The notes below the pieces were generated by a model that did no database searches, was not told the DNA's origin, and saw only the letters and a list, made by a program, of their open reading frames with translations. The position numbers and the translations under genes are program-made. Shown in pieces: positions 37,506 to 47,414 of a DNA stretch of 61,442 nucleotides (the stretch's first letter is position 1; every line of letters starts with the position of its first letter). Source of the DNA: an uncultured Prevotella sp. (GTDB lineage Bacteria; Bacteroidota; Bacteroidia; Bacteroidales; Bacteroidaceae); the NCBI GenBank assembly GCA_905233165.1, contig CAJODL010000014.1:1-61442 (forward strand), read 5' to 3'.

Positions 37506-38873
37506 CCCTATTATCATCACTTTTCTTCCGCTTAGGCGGAATGGTTTCGTCAGTTGCACCTTGCGGCCGGAGATGATGTCGCGTCCTTCGCGGTGGGGAC
37601 CGATGACCTCAGCGTAACGGTCGGGGGAGAAGAGGGCGGAGCTATTGTTGCCGTTTACTATTACCAGACAGGACTCTTCGCCCAACCGGCGTTCATAGAC
37701 GTAGATGCCGCGATATGGTATGAACTGCTTCATGGAGCCGTATGCTATAAGGCGGCTGTTCTCTTTTCGCCAGTGCAGAATGCGGCGCAGGTAGCGGTGC
37801 ATGTCATTCTCGTCGGGAGTGCGTCCCTCCTGCGTAAGACATCGCTTGGGGAACGGCTTGCGCACCTTGCTGTCGGACTTGTCAATGACGCCTCCCATCA
37901 GCACTTCTGTGCCGTAGTATATCTGCGGTATGCGTGGCAGCGTCAGGAGTATGGCGAGCGATGCCTTGAGGGTCTTCAGCATCAGGGGCGCATTGGGGGA
38001 ATACGGATAGATGTCTTCTATGAAACGGTTTACGTCGTGGTTGTCCAAGAATGCCATGACCATAGCGGGATTCTTGTACAAGTAGTCATAGCAGAGCGTG
38101 TTGTAGATACGGTTCAGACCGCTCCATACCTCGCGGGTTTCTTCATGTTTCGCATATCCAAAAGCCTGAAACAGTGCAAAGTCCATTGGGATGTCGAGGC
38201 CATTCTGTTGCATGCTTGCAGAAAAAGGAGTGTCGCATACCCATGTCTCGCCAATCACGTTGGTGTCAGGATGACGGGAATGCATTTCCTGCAGCCATGT
38301 CGCCATAGCGTCCTTATCCGCATACGGAAAGGTGTCCATGCGTATGCCGTCGATGCCGGTGTTCTCTATCCACCAGTCCGTGCATTTGATGAAATATTCC
38401 AGCAGATGCGGATTCTTGAGATTCAGGTCGGGCATGGAACGCACAAACCATCCCTCGACGGTCTGCCGCTTGTCATACTCAGAGGCATATGGGTCCACGA
38501 CAGTAGTGAGGCGGTAGTTGGTGATTGAAGAACTTTCTGCAGGCAGGTTGTTGAACCAGTCTTTCTCCGGCGGGTTGGAAAACCACGGATGCTCTATGCC
38601 ACAGTGGTTGAAGACGATATCCATGATAATCTTCAGTCCATGTTCGTGCGCCTCCTGAACCAGCGCCTTGTAGTCATCAAGGGTGCCGTAGCGCTTGTCG
38701 ATGTCGTAATAGTCTGTGATGTTATATCCATGATACGACATCGACTTGAAGACAGGAGTCAACCAAAGCGCGGTTACACCGAGGTCTGCGAGATAATCCA
38801 GTCGTTGACGGATGCCGTTGATACCTCCGTATCGGGCTGGCATGATAAGATATATGACGTCTTCGTTAAGCAC
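37494..38873 (-). CDS. GH13 alpha-amylase family enzyme, cytoplasmic
   Basis: This 459-residue protein has no signal peptide and begins directly with the first barrel strand (DVIYLIMPARY). It carries the GH13 motifs DIVFNH, GIRMDTFPY (nucleophile Asp), VIGETWV (acid/base Glu) and FLDNHD, and ends in a C-terminal beta domain. About 25-30 residues that normally lie between strand 1 (PDRF) and GGDLQGI are missing: here PARY leads straight to GGINGI. The likely start is GTG 38873, two bases past the upstream stop, because the next ATG would cut the first strand. It probably trims imported malto-oligosaccharides together with MalQ (inference). Confidence 0.9.
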   Translation of the reverse strand: MLNEDVIYLIMPARYGGINGIRQRLDYLADLGVTALWLTPVFKSMSYHGYNITDYYDIDKRYGTLDDYKALVQEAHEHGLKIIMDIVFNHCGIEHPWFSNPPEKDWFNNLPAESSSITNYRLTTVVDPYASEYDKRQTVEGWFVRSMPDLNLKNPHLLEYFIKCTDWWIENTGIDGIRMDTFPYADKDAMATWLQEMHSRHPDTNVIGETWVCDTPFSASMQQNGLDIPMDFALFQAFGYAKHEETREVWSGLNRIYNTLCYDYLYKNPAMVMAFLDNHDVNRFIEDIYPYSPNAPLMLKTLKASLAILLTLPRIPQIYYGTEVLMGGVIDKSDSKVRKPFPKRCLTQEGRTPDENDMHRYLRRILHWRKENSRLIAYGSMKQFIPYRGIYVYERRLGEESCLVIVNGNNSSALFSPDRYAEVIGPHREGRDIISGRKVQLTKPFRLSGRKVMIIGPSK

Positions 38874-38875
38874 TA

Positions 38876-40414
38876 TTACTTGTATTTTGCTTTCACCGCT
38901 TCTGTCTTTGCCATTGCAGCAAACTCTTTTGGAGAGATGGTGACAGGCTGTCTCATAAACTCCGGACGGTTATAAGACTTTGTCAGGAGAATGTTATACT
39001 CAGGATCCTTCTGTGGTACAGCGAATGCCTTGCGACATTTTGGCGCCTGTCCAGCCACCGGTTTGGGGAAATAAGAGATATATGGTCTGGTATAGTTGCC
39101 ATCTTCGCGTCGTGAGTCTGTCATTATCCAGCGTCCGTTGCTCGAGAAAGAAGGATAACTCTCAGACATTGAAGAATTAAGACCGTCAAGGCGGTGGATG
39201 CTGTCCGGCTGCTGGAGGTCGATAAGATAGATGTCGGCCTCGTTATGCCAAACGTGAAAGCATCCGTAGTCACCCAACGCAAACACCAGATACCGTCCGT
39301 CGGGAGACAGACGAGGCAGAGTTGCCGACTTACCGCGAGAGGCTGCATTGAAGACCATCTCTGCTTCTCCAAAGGTATGCGTCTGAGGATTAAAGGAACG
39401 GCGCAGAAGGTTATATTTTATCTCACCAAAACGCCTAATGACCTGTGTCTCCTTGGACGTCGTATCATTAGCAGCATATTCAAAGTGTGCGTCACAATAA
39501 TATAATGTCTTACCATCCGGGCTCCATACAGGAAAGGACTCCAAGCTATTGCTGTCATTGCATATGGTGCTGACGGTATTGTTGTCAACATCGTATAGAA
39601 TAAGATCGGATGCCGTATCAAAAACCTCTATCTTACCATTGTCCTTCATGCGGAAGGTCTGCATGGTGTTGTTGGTGGAAAAGGCGATGAGATTAAGGGA
39701 CGGATGCCATGCAGGATAAACACCACTGCTAATGGTGCTGTCGGTCTTCAAATCTATCTTTCGTATCTTGCCGTTGTCAACAAGCATTGTTCCACCTAAG
39801 TGCTGCCTCATGTGAAAAAGCATGCGGGAGGTAGAGTAGTTCTGGTAGGAGTGGCAGTTGATGCACTGTCCGTTTGCTTCGGTCTGCACAAGGCGATTGC
39901 TGTAAATGTCCGATTCGTCAAAGGTAGTTATGTTGCGTTGCGCCAACACGAGTTCTTCGTATGCTACATAGGATGGTTGTATGAGACGATACGAGATATA
40001 CGGGTCGATGGTGTCATTGGAGATATACAGTTGAAAGGGTTTGTACGTCTTCCACGAATCTCCGTTATTACAGAAGACCTCGACCGTAATACTCTTGCCT
40101 TTCGCAGCATCGCGTATTGTTGTCCAGTCATCATCGTCAATGATAACCTTGTTGTCCTCCCCGAAGACAAATTCCATATTCTCAAACGAGAACCGCGCTA
40201 CCACTTCCTGTGCATCCTTCACCATGAAATTGGGTGCGCACAGATTTGCCGGCAATGTTACGTCGGTATAGTCAGGATAAATGGCCGGCTTGGAGTTTAT
40301 GCGCTGAGCATTCTCCGGTATGGAAGGGCCAGAACATCCTAAAATAAGGAGAGCGAAGAAAGAATGAAAAAATGAAAGAATGAAAAAATGAAGAGTGAAG
40401 AATTTTTTATACAT
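38876..40414 (-). CDS. PD40/TolB-like repeat lipoprotein with a CXXCH heme motif
   Basis: This roughly 512-residue protein has a hydrophobic leader ending in a lipobox (LLILGC). An N-terminal beta domain (about 30-150) is followed by the c-type heme motif CINCHSY near residue 185 with candidate distal Met residues (SRMLFHMRQHLGGTM). At least three PD40-type beta-propeller blades follow (VWSPDGKTLYY, RLSPDGRYLVF, SFSSNGRWIM). It would be anchored on the periplasmic side. The MYKKF start (40414) is preferred; the upstream ATG and the leader itself lie in tandem repeats. It follows a DUF6057 gene. Function is unknown; a heme-dependent sensor or electron-transfer role is a guess. Confidence 0.8.
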   Translation of the reverse strand: MYKKFFTLHFFILSFFHSFFALLILGCSGPSIPENAQRINSKPAIYPDYTDVTLPANLCAPNFMVKDAQEVVARFSFENMEFVFGEDNKVIIDDDDWTTIRDAAKGKSITVEVFCNNGDSWKTYKPFQLYISNDTIDPYISYRLIQPSYVAYEELVLAQRNITTFDESDIYSNRLVQTEANGQCINCHSYQNYSTSRMLFHMRQHLGGTMLVDNGKIRKIDLKTDSTISSGVYPAWHPSLNLIAFSTNNTMQTFRMKDNGKIEVFDTASDLILYDVDNNTVSTICNDSNSLESFPVWSPDGKTLYYCDAHFEYAANDTTSKETQVIRRFGEIKYNLLRRSFNPQTHTFGEAEMVFNAASRGKSATLPRLSPDGRYLVFALGDYGCFHVWHNEADIYLIDLQQPDSIHRLDGLNSSMSESYPSFSSNGRWIMTDSRREDGNYTRPYISYFPKPVAGQAPKCRKAFAVPQKDPEYNILLTKSYNRPEFMRQPVTISPKEFAAMAKTEAVKAKYK

Positions 40415-40467
40415 TGAACATTGAGCATTGAACATTGAGCATTGACCTTAGACCTTTGACCTTTGAC

Positions 40468-42177
40468 TTAATAGTACGTTGACCCATGAACGAAATAGTA
40501 TGTCCACCAGAAGGTGTCACTATATTGTGTGCGCATCGCTTCTCCAACGGCCTTTTCGTCCATACCGCTACGCATATATTGTGCTGCTGTTTCCATAAAC
40601 TGCTGATAACGGTCCAGAATGCGTGCCTTGTCGTATGGCATACGTGAGGAATCAACGGTTTGTGGTTCGAGCTTTCCGTATAACAGGGCTGCCTCCTGAT
40701 AGTGAATTGGCATATCCATATGTTCCCTTTGGGTAGCAAAACGGAAGAAATGCGTCCAGAAGGTTTTTATGTCCTTTGACATGAGAGCGTATGCCAATCC
40801 CATTTCTGTTAAGTAGCGGGACGGGGTAGGAGGGATGGTGCTGAAGAAGTCGATGAGGAATTTTTCGATGAGACCATTGTCACTACCGGCAAGTTCTGGA
40901 AGATGTTTACGCAATTCACTTATCTTTTTTGTGTTTGGCATCTTCCAATCTTTATAAAACATGGTATGTTGGAGCATGTTAATATATTTCTGTGCCAAGG
41001 CTTTCTCGCCATTCACCATGCAAGCTGTTGCCATCACCTTGATGTGAGCAATGTTTAGCCCTTGCTCTACAGAATTCTCCATTGCCCAGCGATATGCATA
41101 GTTCGTCATGCCATGATGGAGATAGATGATGGGGCCTGCTGTATTTGCAAGACTAACATGAAGAGAATCGCCTGTCTTAGGGTGTACCCCATCATCAGGA
41201 TAGTTATACATCTCGTTACCGATAGTGCCCTTGTTAAAGAGTGCGACATTCTTCATCACGATTAGTTCGCGCGTGATGTCACACTTCATGCGAGCTATTG
41301 CGTCCAAGGCTTCGTCCCACCGCTCCTCGTCAATGGCACGATAAACCTTACACTCTGTCTGGAACGCTTCGTCAGAGTAATTGTATGTCTGCAGGAAAAG
41401 TCCATAGCCGATGAATACTATAAGATATAAAGGAGGCAGAATGAATAGTGCCTTACGGCTTTTCAGCTTCAGTTCTGGTAGCTTGTGAAGTAGTGGCATC
41501 AAGAACAATGCGATGAAGAGAATGTAGAAAGGATAGCTTTTCGAATAGTTGATATATTCGCCATACTCGAAAACAGGAATGCTGATAGTGAATGTCTTCG
41601 ATGTTGGATACGTGTCGTATAACGTCGTCCACAGTATTGGGACCGCTATCGTCGCCACAGCCATTATACCGCCAAAGCTCCATCGCTTATTGAGAAGTAG
41701 CATGAATGCGGTACATGCCATCGCCAATGGTGCGTAGGAACCGATAAGAGGATAGGAAAGTGCAGAGAAAAGACATCCTACCGCAGAAAGGTATTTGTTA
41801 CTTGAAGTTGCAAGCCATATAAGCAGCGATACGCATAAAACACCTAAGGAGCCATAGAAATAGTAGCCAGGAAATTTAAGATAGTATATCCAGTATCCAA
41901 GTTGCATGTCTGCTGCCATCAAACACACGACAGGTATCAGAAGCAGCGGCGTCCATGCTAACTTGACCTTAAAGGCTTGCTTGAGAATCAGTAAAGAGGT
42001 ACACCATATTAGAACCAATGCTGTAACACCCAGCCAAGGATAATAGAACAATTGTGTCAGCCACAATCCTAACCATCTTAACAGACCACCTGGATACTCC
42101 ATACATTGATTGAAAAATTCTGGAGTATCAGAAAAGTATGAGCGTAGTTGGGCTACATATAAAATATCTTCATTCAT
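40468..42177 (-). CDS. DUF6057 multi-pass membrane protein
   Basis: This 569-residue protein has about eight to ten hydrophobic segments between residues 30 and 280, then a soluble C-terminal half (about 285-569) rich in helices, perhaps TPR-like (NGEKALAQKYINML). The membrane half with loops such as YWIYYLKFPGYYFYG resembles polytopic glycosyltransferases loosely, but no catalytic motif is convincing. The DUF6057 assignment is by overall pattern and its pairing with a CXXCH/PD40 lipoprotein. The start is 5 bp after the malQ stop, so it is probably translated from the same message. Confidence 0.75.
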   Translation of the reverse strand: MNEDILYVAQLRSYFSDTPEFFNQCMEYPGGLLRWLGLWLTQLFYYPWLGVTALVLIWCTSLLILKQAFKVKLAWTPLLLIPVVCLMAADMQLGYWIYYLKFPGYYFYGSLGVLCVSLLIWLATSSNKYLSAVGCLFSALSYPLIGSYAPLAMACTAFMLLLNKRWSFGGIMAVATIAVPILWTTLYDTYPTSKTFTISIPVFEYGEYINYSKSYPFYILFIALFLMPLLHKLPELKLKSRKALFILPPLYLIVFIGYGLFLQTYNYSDEAFQTECKVYRAIDEERWDEALDAIARMKCDITRELIVMKNVALFNKGTIGNEMYNYPDDGVHPKTGDSLHVSLANTAGPIIYLHHGMTNYAYRWAMENSVEQGLNIAHIKVMATACMVNGEKALAQKYINMLQHTMFYKDWKMPNTKKISELRKHLPELAGSDNGLIEKFLIDFFSTIPPTPSRYLTEMGLAYALMSKDIKTFWTHFFRFATQREHMDMPIHYQEAALLYGKLEPQTVDSSRMPYDKARILDRYQQFMETAAQYMRSGMDEKAVGEAMRTQYSDTFWWTYYFVHGSTYY

Positions 42178-42182
42178 AAACT

Positions 42183-44795
42183 TTATCTGCCTGATTGGAT
42201 TATCATTTCAGCGATGTCATCACAGAAGCGAAGATTCTGTATCATATCATCGATATTCAGATGCATGCGATATCTCCAATAGTGGTGTGGGTTTGCTGGT
42301 ATATTGATACGTTCTGCATTAGCATCAGGCAAACGCAGTTCCTCGCTTATCGCCAGCCAGTCCTGCAAGGAAATAATACACAACATAGAAGCCGACTGGA
42401 GGTTTCGCAGCATTATATCACGTGCTAACCATGCTGGTAACGGGTGCGGTGCATCATCGTGACGACCGAGGACGGTGCTGTAATAGTTGTGCGCTCTGTC
42501 ATAATCCTCATCCCACCACATACGCAGCGTCGGCATATCATGCGAGTCGAGGGTACAAACGGAACGATAAGGATAACGCTCCGGTTGACCGAACTGCAGT
42601 CCGACCTCTTTTGGCATTGATTGTACTTCAAGGGAGAGAATACGAAGGTCGTTGAGGACTGTCGGTACGCAGTCGGGAATCATTCCTAAATCTTCGGCAC
42701 ATACTAACATACGTGTGGCTTCAACAAGGCGAGGCAACTTCTTCATAGCCTCCGTCTGCCAATATTGCGTGTTGCGGCGATAGAAGAAATCATCATACAG
42801 GCGGTTGAATGCCTTTTTTTCGCTGTCGCTCAAGAGTATTCTATATATATAACTCTGCTGGGCAGCAATGCGTGGATGATAGAGCTCCGGATTCTTGTGG
42901 TCTTTCAGGAAGAGCACATTGCTAATCAGAGTATATAGTCCGTCGCGGAGGTTGTCATCATTGGTTACAGCAGCTTCAACTTTTCGTTGGGTGTTGTATG
43001 CCTCCTTCATCAGGTAGAGACCATCTCTATATGGCTCAACGAAAGTATCGCGCACATAACTTGCTCTGTCGCCAAAGATGTCTTCAAGGATTTCTTTGGT
43101 AATATATGGTCGGGTGAAACGCTCTTTTTGCATGTGAAGACCGTATGATTCTATCTCACTGACGCTAAGAGGGAGCGCTGGCTGGAACTGTCCCAACAGT
43201 CCGTGAACGGAATGGACAGGAATCTCCCAAATGCGGAAAAATCCAAGGACATGGTCTATGCGGTAGGCATCAAAGTATTTCTGCATATTACGGAACCTGC
43301 GTACCCACCACTGGCATCCGTCCTTCAGCATCTCGTCCCAGTTGTATGTAGGGAATCCCCAGTTCTGGCCGTTTATAGAAAATTCATCTGGTGGAGCACC
43401 GGCGCTACCATTGAGGTTGAAGTAGCGTGGATCTTGCATTACGTCGCAACCATTGCGGTGTACGCCAATAGGAATATCTCCTTTTAGTATTACACGCTTA
43501 TAACGTGCATATTCGTGAGCTTCACGCATCTGTTTTGCAAGCAAGAACTGAACAAAACAATAATACCCAGTGGATGCCGGCATATATGCTTTATCGCGAG
43601 CAACACAATATTTTGCATAGGTGTCAAGCCAGAAGTGCTCCTCCGCATACCATGATTTATATTCTGCTGAGGCAAGTACTTTCTTGCCTTCTTGACGAAA
43701 GAGCATCAGCAGGTATTCATTCTTGGCATTATTGACGCGTTCATAGTCTATCTGACGAAGAGCATTGAGTTCCTGCCTTAATGTTTCAAATCGTTTTGCC
43801 TGCTCAGCATCTTTCAGTGGAGGTAGCTGTCTCAGGTCGATGTACTGAGGATGTAACGCAAAAACGCTGATACATGAGTATGGATATGAGTCCGTCCATG
43901 TGTGTGTGATGGTAGTATCGTTGATAGGCAATAGCTGCAGGATGCGTTGTCCCGTATAGGCAACCCATTCTATCATGCGTTTCAGGTCACCGAAGTCACC
44001 CACACCGAAACTGCCTTCTGTGCGTAAAGAGAAAACAGGAATCAGGGTGCCGGCTTTCTTTACATTCCATATTTCAAAGAATGCTTGTGAGAGTTCGTAT
44101 TCTACGATTTCTCCCTTCCTCATACGTGGTACTACGATGTGACGGTTATCACATGTTTCCCACATGATGTTTTGCTGGATTACTGGGAAATTGGAATTAG
44201 CACGAACTGCTGCAAACTTATATTCCAAATCCTCGCCAACGGTATATTCTGCATCAATGTCACATATCCATTCGTTTGGAGCTTGCTCATAGCATGGGAT
44301 GCCCCTTGAGGTATCCCATTCTCCCAATACAGGATGACTGCCCGTAAGGATGAGCTTCTCATCACCGCGCAGCTGCGGAGCACGTATCTTCAGACGCAGG
44401 ATGGTAGGCGACGTCCTGCGATAATGGTTGACCTTCTCCCTGCGGTTGATACATTGTGTGAAGGCTGAGCTATAGAGATATGAGTCATGAGGAATTTCTA
44501 TCCATGTGTCATATACAGTATATTGCTGCACACCTGTCTGACCCAAGTCGAGACGATGGGCCTGGGTGGTCCATTCCTGTCTCTTTATCTTGTCACCGGA
44601 ATACAGGGTGTAGTAATAGTCGAACGGTTCGTTGCCATACTGCAGCAGTTCTGTATCATTTATTCTCAATTCAAATGACCAGTTGCCGCCTGCATGATTC
44701 ATCTTATGTATAGCGACCCCATTGTTTTGGCGAATATTAATACAGATATATTCCCCGGGATTTACTCCGTAGTATATGTTGAAATTTATGTTCAT
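42183..44795 (-). CDS. malQ: 4-alpha-glucanotransferase, DPE2-like with two starch-binding domains
   Basis: This 870-residue GH77 enzyme has two N-terminal CBM20 domains (about residues 1-100 and 125-230; the second has LTGSHPVLGEWD). The catalytic barrel follows, with FGVGDFGDL, FDAYRIDHVLGFFRIWEIP (nucleophile Asp), VCAEDLG (acid/base Glu) and SHDMPTLRMWW. An insertion within the barrel and the twin CBM20s match DPE2-type enzymes. It transfers glucan from maltose or malto-oligosaccharides to longer acceptors in the cytoplasm. ATG 44795 is chosen because it overlaps the antiporter stop as ATGA and starts the CBM20 strand. It works with the GH13 enzyme four genes on (inference). Confidence 0.95.
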   Translation of the reverse strand: MNINFNIYYGVNPGEYICINIRQNNGVAIHKMNHAGGNWSFELRINDTELLQYGNEPFDYYYTLYSGDKIKRQEWTTQAHRLDLGQTGVQQYTVYDTWIEIPHDSYLYSSAFTQCINRREKVNHYRRTSPTILRLKIRAPQLRGDEKLILTGSHPVLGEWDTSRGIPCYEQAPNEWICDIDAEYTVGEDLEYKFAAVRANSNFPVIQQNIMWETCDNRHIVVPRMRKGEIVEYELSQAFFEIWNVKKAGTLIPVFSLRTEGSFGVGDFGDLKRMIEWVAYTGQRILQLLPINDTTITHTWTDSYPYSCISVFALHPQYIDLRQLPPLKDAEQAKRFETLRQELNALRQIDYERVNNAKNEYLLMLFRQEGKKVLASAEYKSWYAEEHFWLDTYAKYCVARDKAYMPASTGYYCFVQFLLAKQMREAHEYARYKRVILKGDIPIGVHRNGCDVMQDPRYFNLNGSAGAPPDEFSINGQNWGFPTYNWDEMLKDGCQWWVRRFRNMQKYFDAYRIDHVLGFFRIWEIPVHSVHGLLGQFQPALPLSVSEIESYGLHMQKERFTRPYITKEILEDIFGDRASYVRDTFVEPYRDGLYLMKEAYNTQRKVEAAVTNDDNLRDGLYTLISNVLFLKDHKNPELYHPRIAAQQSYIYRILLSDSEKKAFNRLYDDFFYRRNTQYWQTEAMKKLPRLVEATRMLVCAEDLGMIPDCVPTVLNDLRILSLEVQSMPKEVGLQFGQPERYPYRSVCTLDSHDMPTLRMWWDEDYDRAHNYYSTVLGRHDDAPHPLPAWLARDIMLRNLQSASMLCIISLQDWLAISEELRLPDANAERINIPANPHHYWRYRMHLNIDDMIQNLRFCDDIAEMIIQSGR

Positions 44796-45772
44796 ATAAC
44801 GAGATATGTGTAATAAGCAATTGCCATAATGACCATGATGGCTCCTTCTGTTCGTGTTATGATGAGTTGTTTCTGTCCAAAGGCTGTCAGTATCCAAAGC
44901 AGTACTGATGCTCCGAGCAGTACGAGGATGTCGGTTGCTGTTACGCCTCCGATACCGAGTGGAAAGATGACGGCTGATGTTCCTAAGACAAAGAATACAT
45001 TGAAGACAACGCTGCCGACCACATTACCTAATGCCATAGCGGTGTCGCCCTTCTTTGCTGCCATAACGGAGGCTGCCAACTCCGGTGCCGACGTGCCGGC
45101 AGAAACAATTGTCAGTGCTATAACCGATTCGCTGATTCCTATCCAACGTGCTATGCCGGAAGCACCTTCTACAAGTCCGTCTCCACCGGCAACGAGTAAT
45201 ACCAGACCAATGAGGACAAAGAGAATGTCTTTCCACAATGGGCTTTCCTTGTGCTCGTTGTCTGAGGTGTCTGACGCCTTGTCCTGGTCTTTTTGGGCAA
45301 TGGACATCGTGTATGACATAAAGACTGCGAATGTGCACAGCATCAGCAGACCGTCGCTGCGAGAGATGGAGTCAGTCACAGAATTAGTCGTGTCGAAAAA
45401 GCTGTCAAAAGCGGTAATTGCAATGAAAAGGCTGGAAAGAACAACAAACGGAACGTCGTATTTCATATTCCGTCTGTCGATTGTTATCGGCATTACGAGG
45501 GCTGTTATTCCTACGATGCCGAGAATGTTAAAGATATTGGAACCGACGACATTGCCGAGTGCCATATCCACATTTCCCTTGAATGCAGATACGACGCTGA
45601 CGACAAATTCGGGCATAGAGCTGCCAATGGCAACAATAGTCAGTCCCACCACTATGGTTGGGATACCAAAGTGGTGGGCTATTGATGCTGCTCCGTCGGT
45701 GAGCCAGTCAGCTCCTTTGATGATAGCGACCAGCCCGATAACGAACTCTAATACGAGGATTATTTCTTGCAT
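44792..45772 (-). CDS. Calcium/sodium antiporter, CaCA family
   Basis: This 326-residue protein has about ten membrane helices in two homologous halves. Each half holds the alpha-repeat signature: GSSMPEFVVSVVSAFKG...GNVVGSNIFN (about 50-85) and GTSAPELAASVMAAKKG...GNVVGSVVFN (about 220-260). The acidic residues in these repeats bind the exchanged ions. The hydrophilic loop between halves (about 160-175) is acidic. The family (YrbG-like) exchanges Na+ or H+ for Ca2+ across the inner membrane. Its ATG overlaps the fumarase TAA by one base (TAATG). Confidence 0.95.
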   Translation of the reverse strand: MQEIILVLEFVIGLVAIIKGADWLTDGAASIAHHFGIPTIVVGLTIVAIGSSMPEFVVSVVSAFKGNVDMALGNVVGSNIFNILGIVGITALVMPITIDRRNMKYDVPFVVLSSLFIAITAFDSFFDTTNSVTDSISRSDGLLMLCTFAVFMSYTMSIAQKDQDKASDTSDNEHKESPLWKDILFVLIGLVLLVAGGDGLVEGASGIARWIGISESVIALTIVSAGTSAPELAASVMAAKKGDTAMALGNVVGSVVFNVFFVLGTSAVIFPLGIGGVTATDILVLLGASVLLWILTAFGQKQLIITRTEGAIMVIMAIAYYTYLVI

Positions 45773-47391
45773 TAGAACTTCTTAAAGAAATCGTTGCCCT
45801 TGTCATCGACGAGGATGAAAGCAGGGAAGTTCTCAACGCGTATCTTCCAGATAGCTTCCATACCTAACTCAGGATACTCAACGCATTCAATGCTCTTGAT
45901 GTTGCTTGAAGAGAGGTATGCAGCAGGGCCGCCGATAGAACCGAGATAGAAACCGCCATGCTTCTTGCAGGCATCGGTAACAACCTGTGTGCGGTTGCCC
46001 TTTGCTATCATTACTAATGAACCGCCATTGTCCTGGAACTCATCGCAGTATGGGTCCATACGGTTTGCTGTCGTCGGGCCCATAGAACCGCAAGGCATTC
46101 CTGCTGGTGTCTTTGCCGGTCCGGCATACAGTACAGGATGGTCCTTGAAATATTGTGGCATACCCTCACCAGCATCTAGACGTGCCTTAATCTTTGCGTG
46201 AGCGATATCACGTGCTACAATGATAGTGCCGTTGAGGCTTACACGTGTTGAAACAGGATATTTTGAGAGTTCCTTGCAAACTTCTGAGATAGGCTGATCG
46301 AGATTTATCTGTATAGCATCTCCCTCACCAGCCTGACGCAGCTCTTCTGGAATCAGCTCGTATGGTTTGTCGTCCATCTTCTCAATCCAGATGCCGTCCT
46401 TGTTTATCTTTGCCTTGATGTTACGGTCAGCAGAGCAAGAAACGCCGAGACCGATAGGACATGATGCTCCGTGACGTGGCAGACGTACTACTCTTACATC
46501 GTGAGCAAAAGCTGTTCCTCCGAACTGTGCTCCGAAGCCAATCTTCTTTGCTTCTTCAAGGAGTTGCTTCTCGAGTTCTATATCGCGGAAGGCACGACCA
46601 GTCTCGTCGCCTGTTGTCGGGAGAGAGTCATAGAACTTTGTTGAAGCCAGCTTCACTGTCAGCAGGTTCTTCTCTGCAGAGGTACCGCCGATTACGAAAG
46701 CGATGTGATATGGAGGACATGCTGCTGTGCCGAGGCTCTTCATCTTCTCTACGAGGAAAGGAACGAGAGTGCCAGGGTTCTGGATGCGGGCCTTTGTCTC
46801 CTGATAAAGGTATGTCTTGTTTGCAGAACCGCCGCCCTTTACGACACACAGGAACTTATACTCCATACCGTGTGTTGCCTCGATGTCTATCTGTGCCGGA
46901 AGGTTACACTTTGTATTCACCTCGTTATACATATCCAGAGGAGCGTTCTGTGAATAGCGCAGGTTGTCTGAGGTGTATGTGTTATAGACACCCTTTGCGA
47001 GAGGCTCTTCGTCTTCGAAGCCTGTCCAAACCTGCTGACCTTTCTCGCCGTGGATGATAGCAGTACCAGTGTCCTGACAGAAAGGCAGCTGCCCCTTGCA
47101 AGCCACCTCTGCGTTGCGGAGCATTGTCAGTGCTACATACTTATCATTGTCGCTGGCTTCTGGAGAGTTGAGGATGCTTGCCACCTTTTCGTTGTGCTCA
47201 CGGCGCAACATGAAGTTTACATCGTGGAAAGCCTGCGTGGTGAGCAACTCCAATGCTTCTTTGCTGACCTTGAGAATTGGGGTGCCCTCAAATTCGCTTA
47301 CACTGACGCCGTCCTTTGAAATAAGACGATACTCTGTCTTGTCTTCGCCCAACTGGAACATTGGGGCGTACTTAAATTCTACGTTTGCCAT
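45772..47391 (-). CDS. Class I fumarate hydratase (Fe-S)
   Basis: This 539-residue protein covers both the alpha and beta parts of class I fumarases in one chain. It has cysteines suited to the oxygen-sensitive 4Fe-4S cluster (PFCQDTGT about 105, [15 protein letters not shown] about 310) and motifs [18 protein letters not shown] and [17 protein letters not shown]. It interconverts fumarate and malate. In succinate-producing Bacteroidales it runs toward fumarate for anaerobic respiration. It is 23 bp downstream of the M16 protease gene and is coupled to the antiporter gene. Confidence 0.95.
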   Translation of the reverse strand: MANVEFKYAPMFQLGEDKTEYRLISKDGVSVSEFEGTPILKVSKEALELLTTQAFHDVNFMLRREHNEKVASILNSPEASDNDKYVALTMLRNAEVACKGQLPFCQDTGTAIIHGEKGQQVWTGFEDEEPLAKGVYNTYTSDNLRYSQNAPLDMYNEVNTKCNLPAQIDIEATHGMEYKFLCVVKGGGSANKTYLYQETKARIQNPGTLVPFLVEKMKSLGTAACPPYHIAFVIGGTSAEKNLLTVKLASTKFYDSLPTTGDETGRAFRDIELEKQLLEEAKKIGFGAQFGGTAFAHDVRVVRLPRHGASCPIGLGVSCSADRNIKAKINKDGIWIEKMDDKPYELIPEELRQAGEGDAIQINLDQPISEVCKELSKYPVSTRVSLNGTIIVARDIAHAKIKARLDAGEGMPQYFKDHPVLYAGPAKTPAGMPCGSMGPTTANRMDPYCDEFQDNGGSLVMIAKGNRTQVVTDACKKHGGFYLGSIGGPAAYLSSSNIKSIECVEYPELGMEAIWKIRVENFPAFILVDDKGNDFFKKF

Positions 47392-47414
47392 AATGTTTTT
47401 CTATTTTGTTTGGT

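Noticed and set aside
37554..38528. 324-codon plus-strand frame
   Set aside because: Antisense to the GH13 gene, whose motifs are clear; no homology-like pattern in this frame.
44829..45785. 318-codon plus-strand frame
   Set aside because: Antisense to the antiporter; it arises from the repetitive hydrophobic codons.
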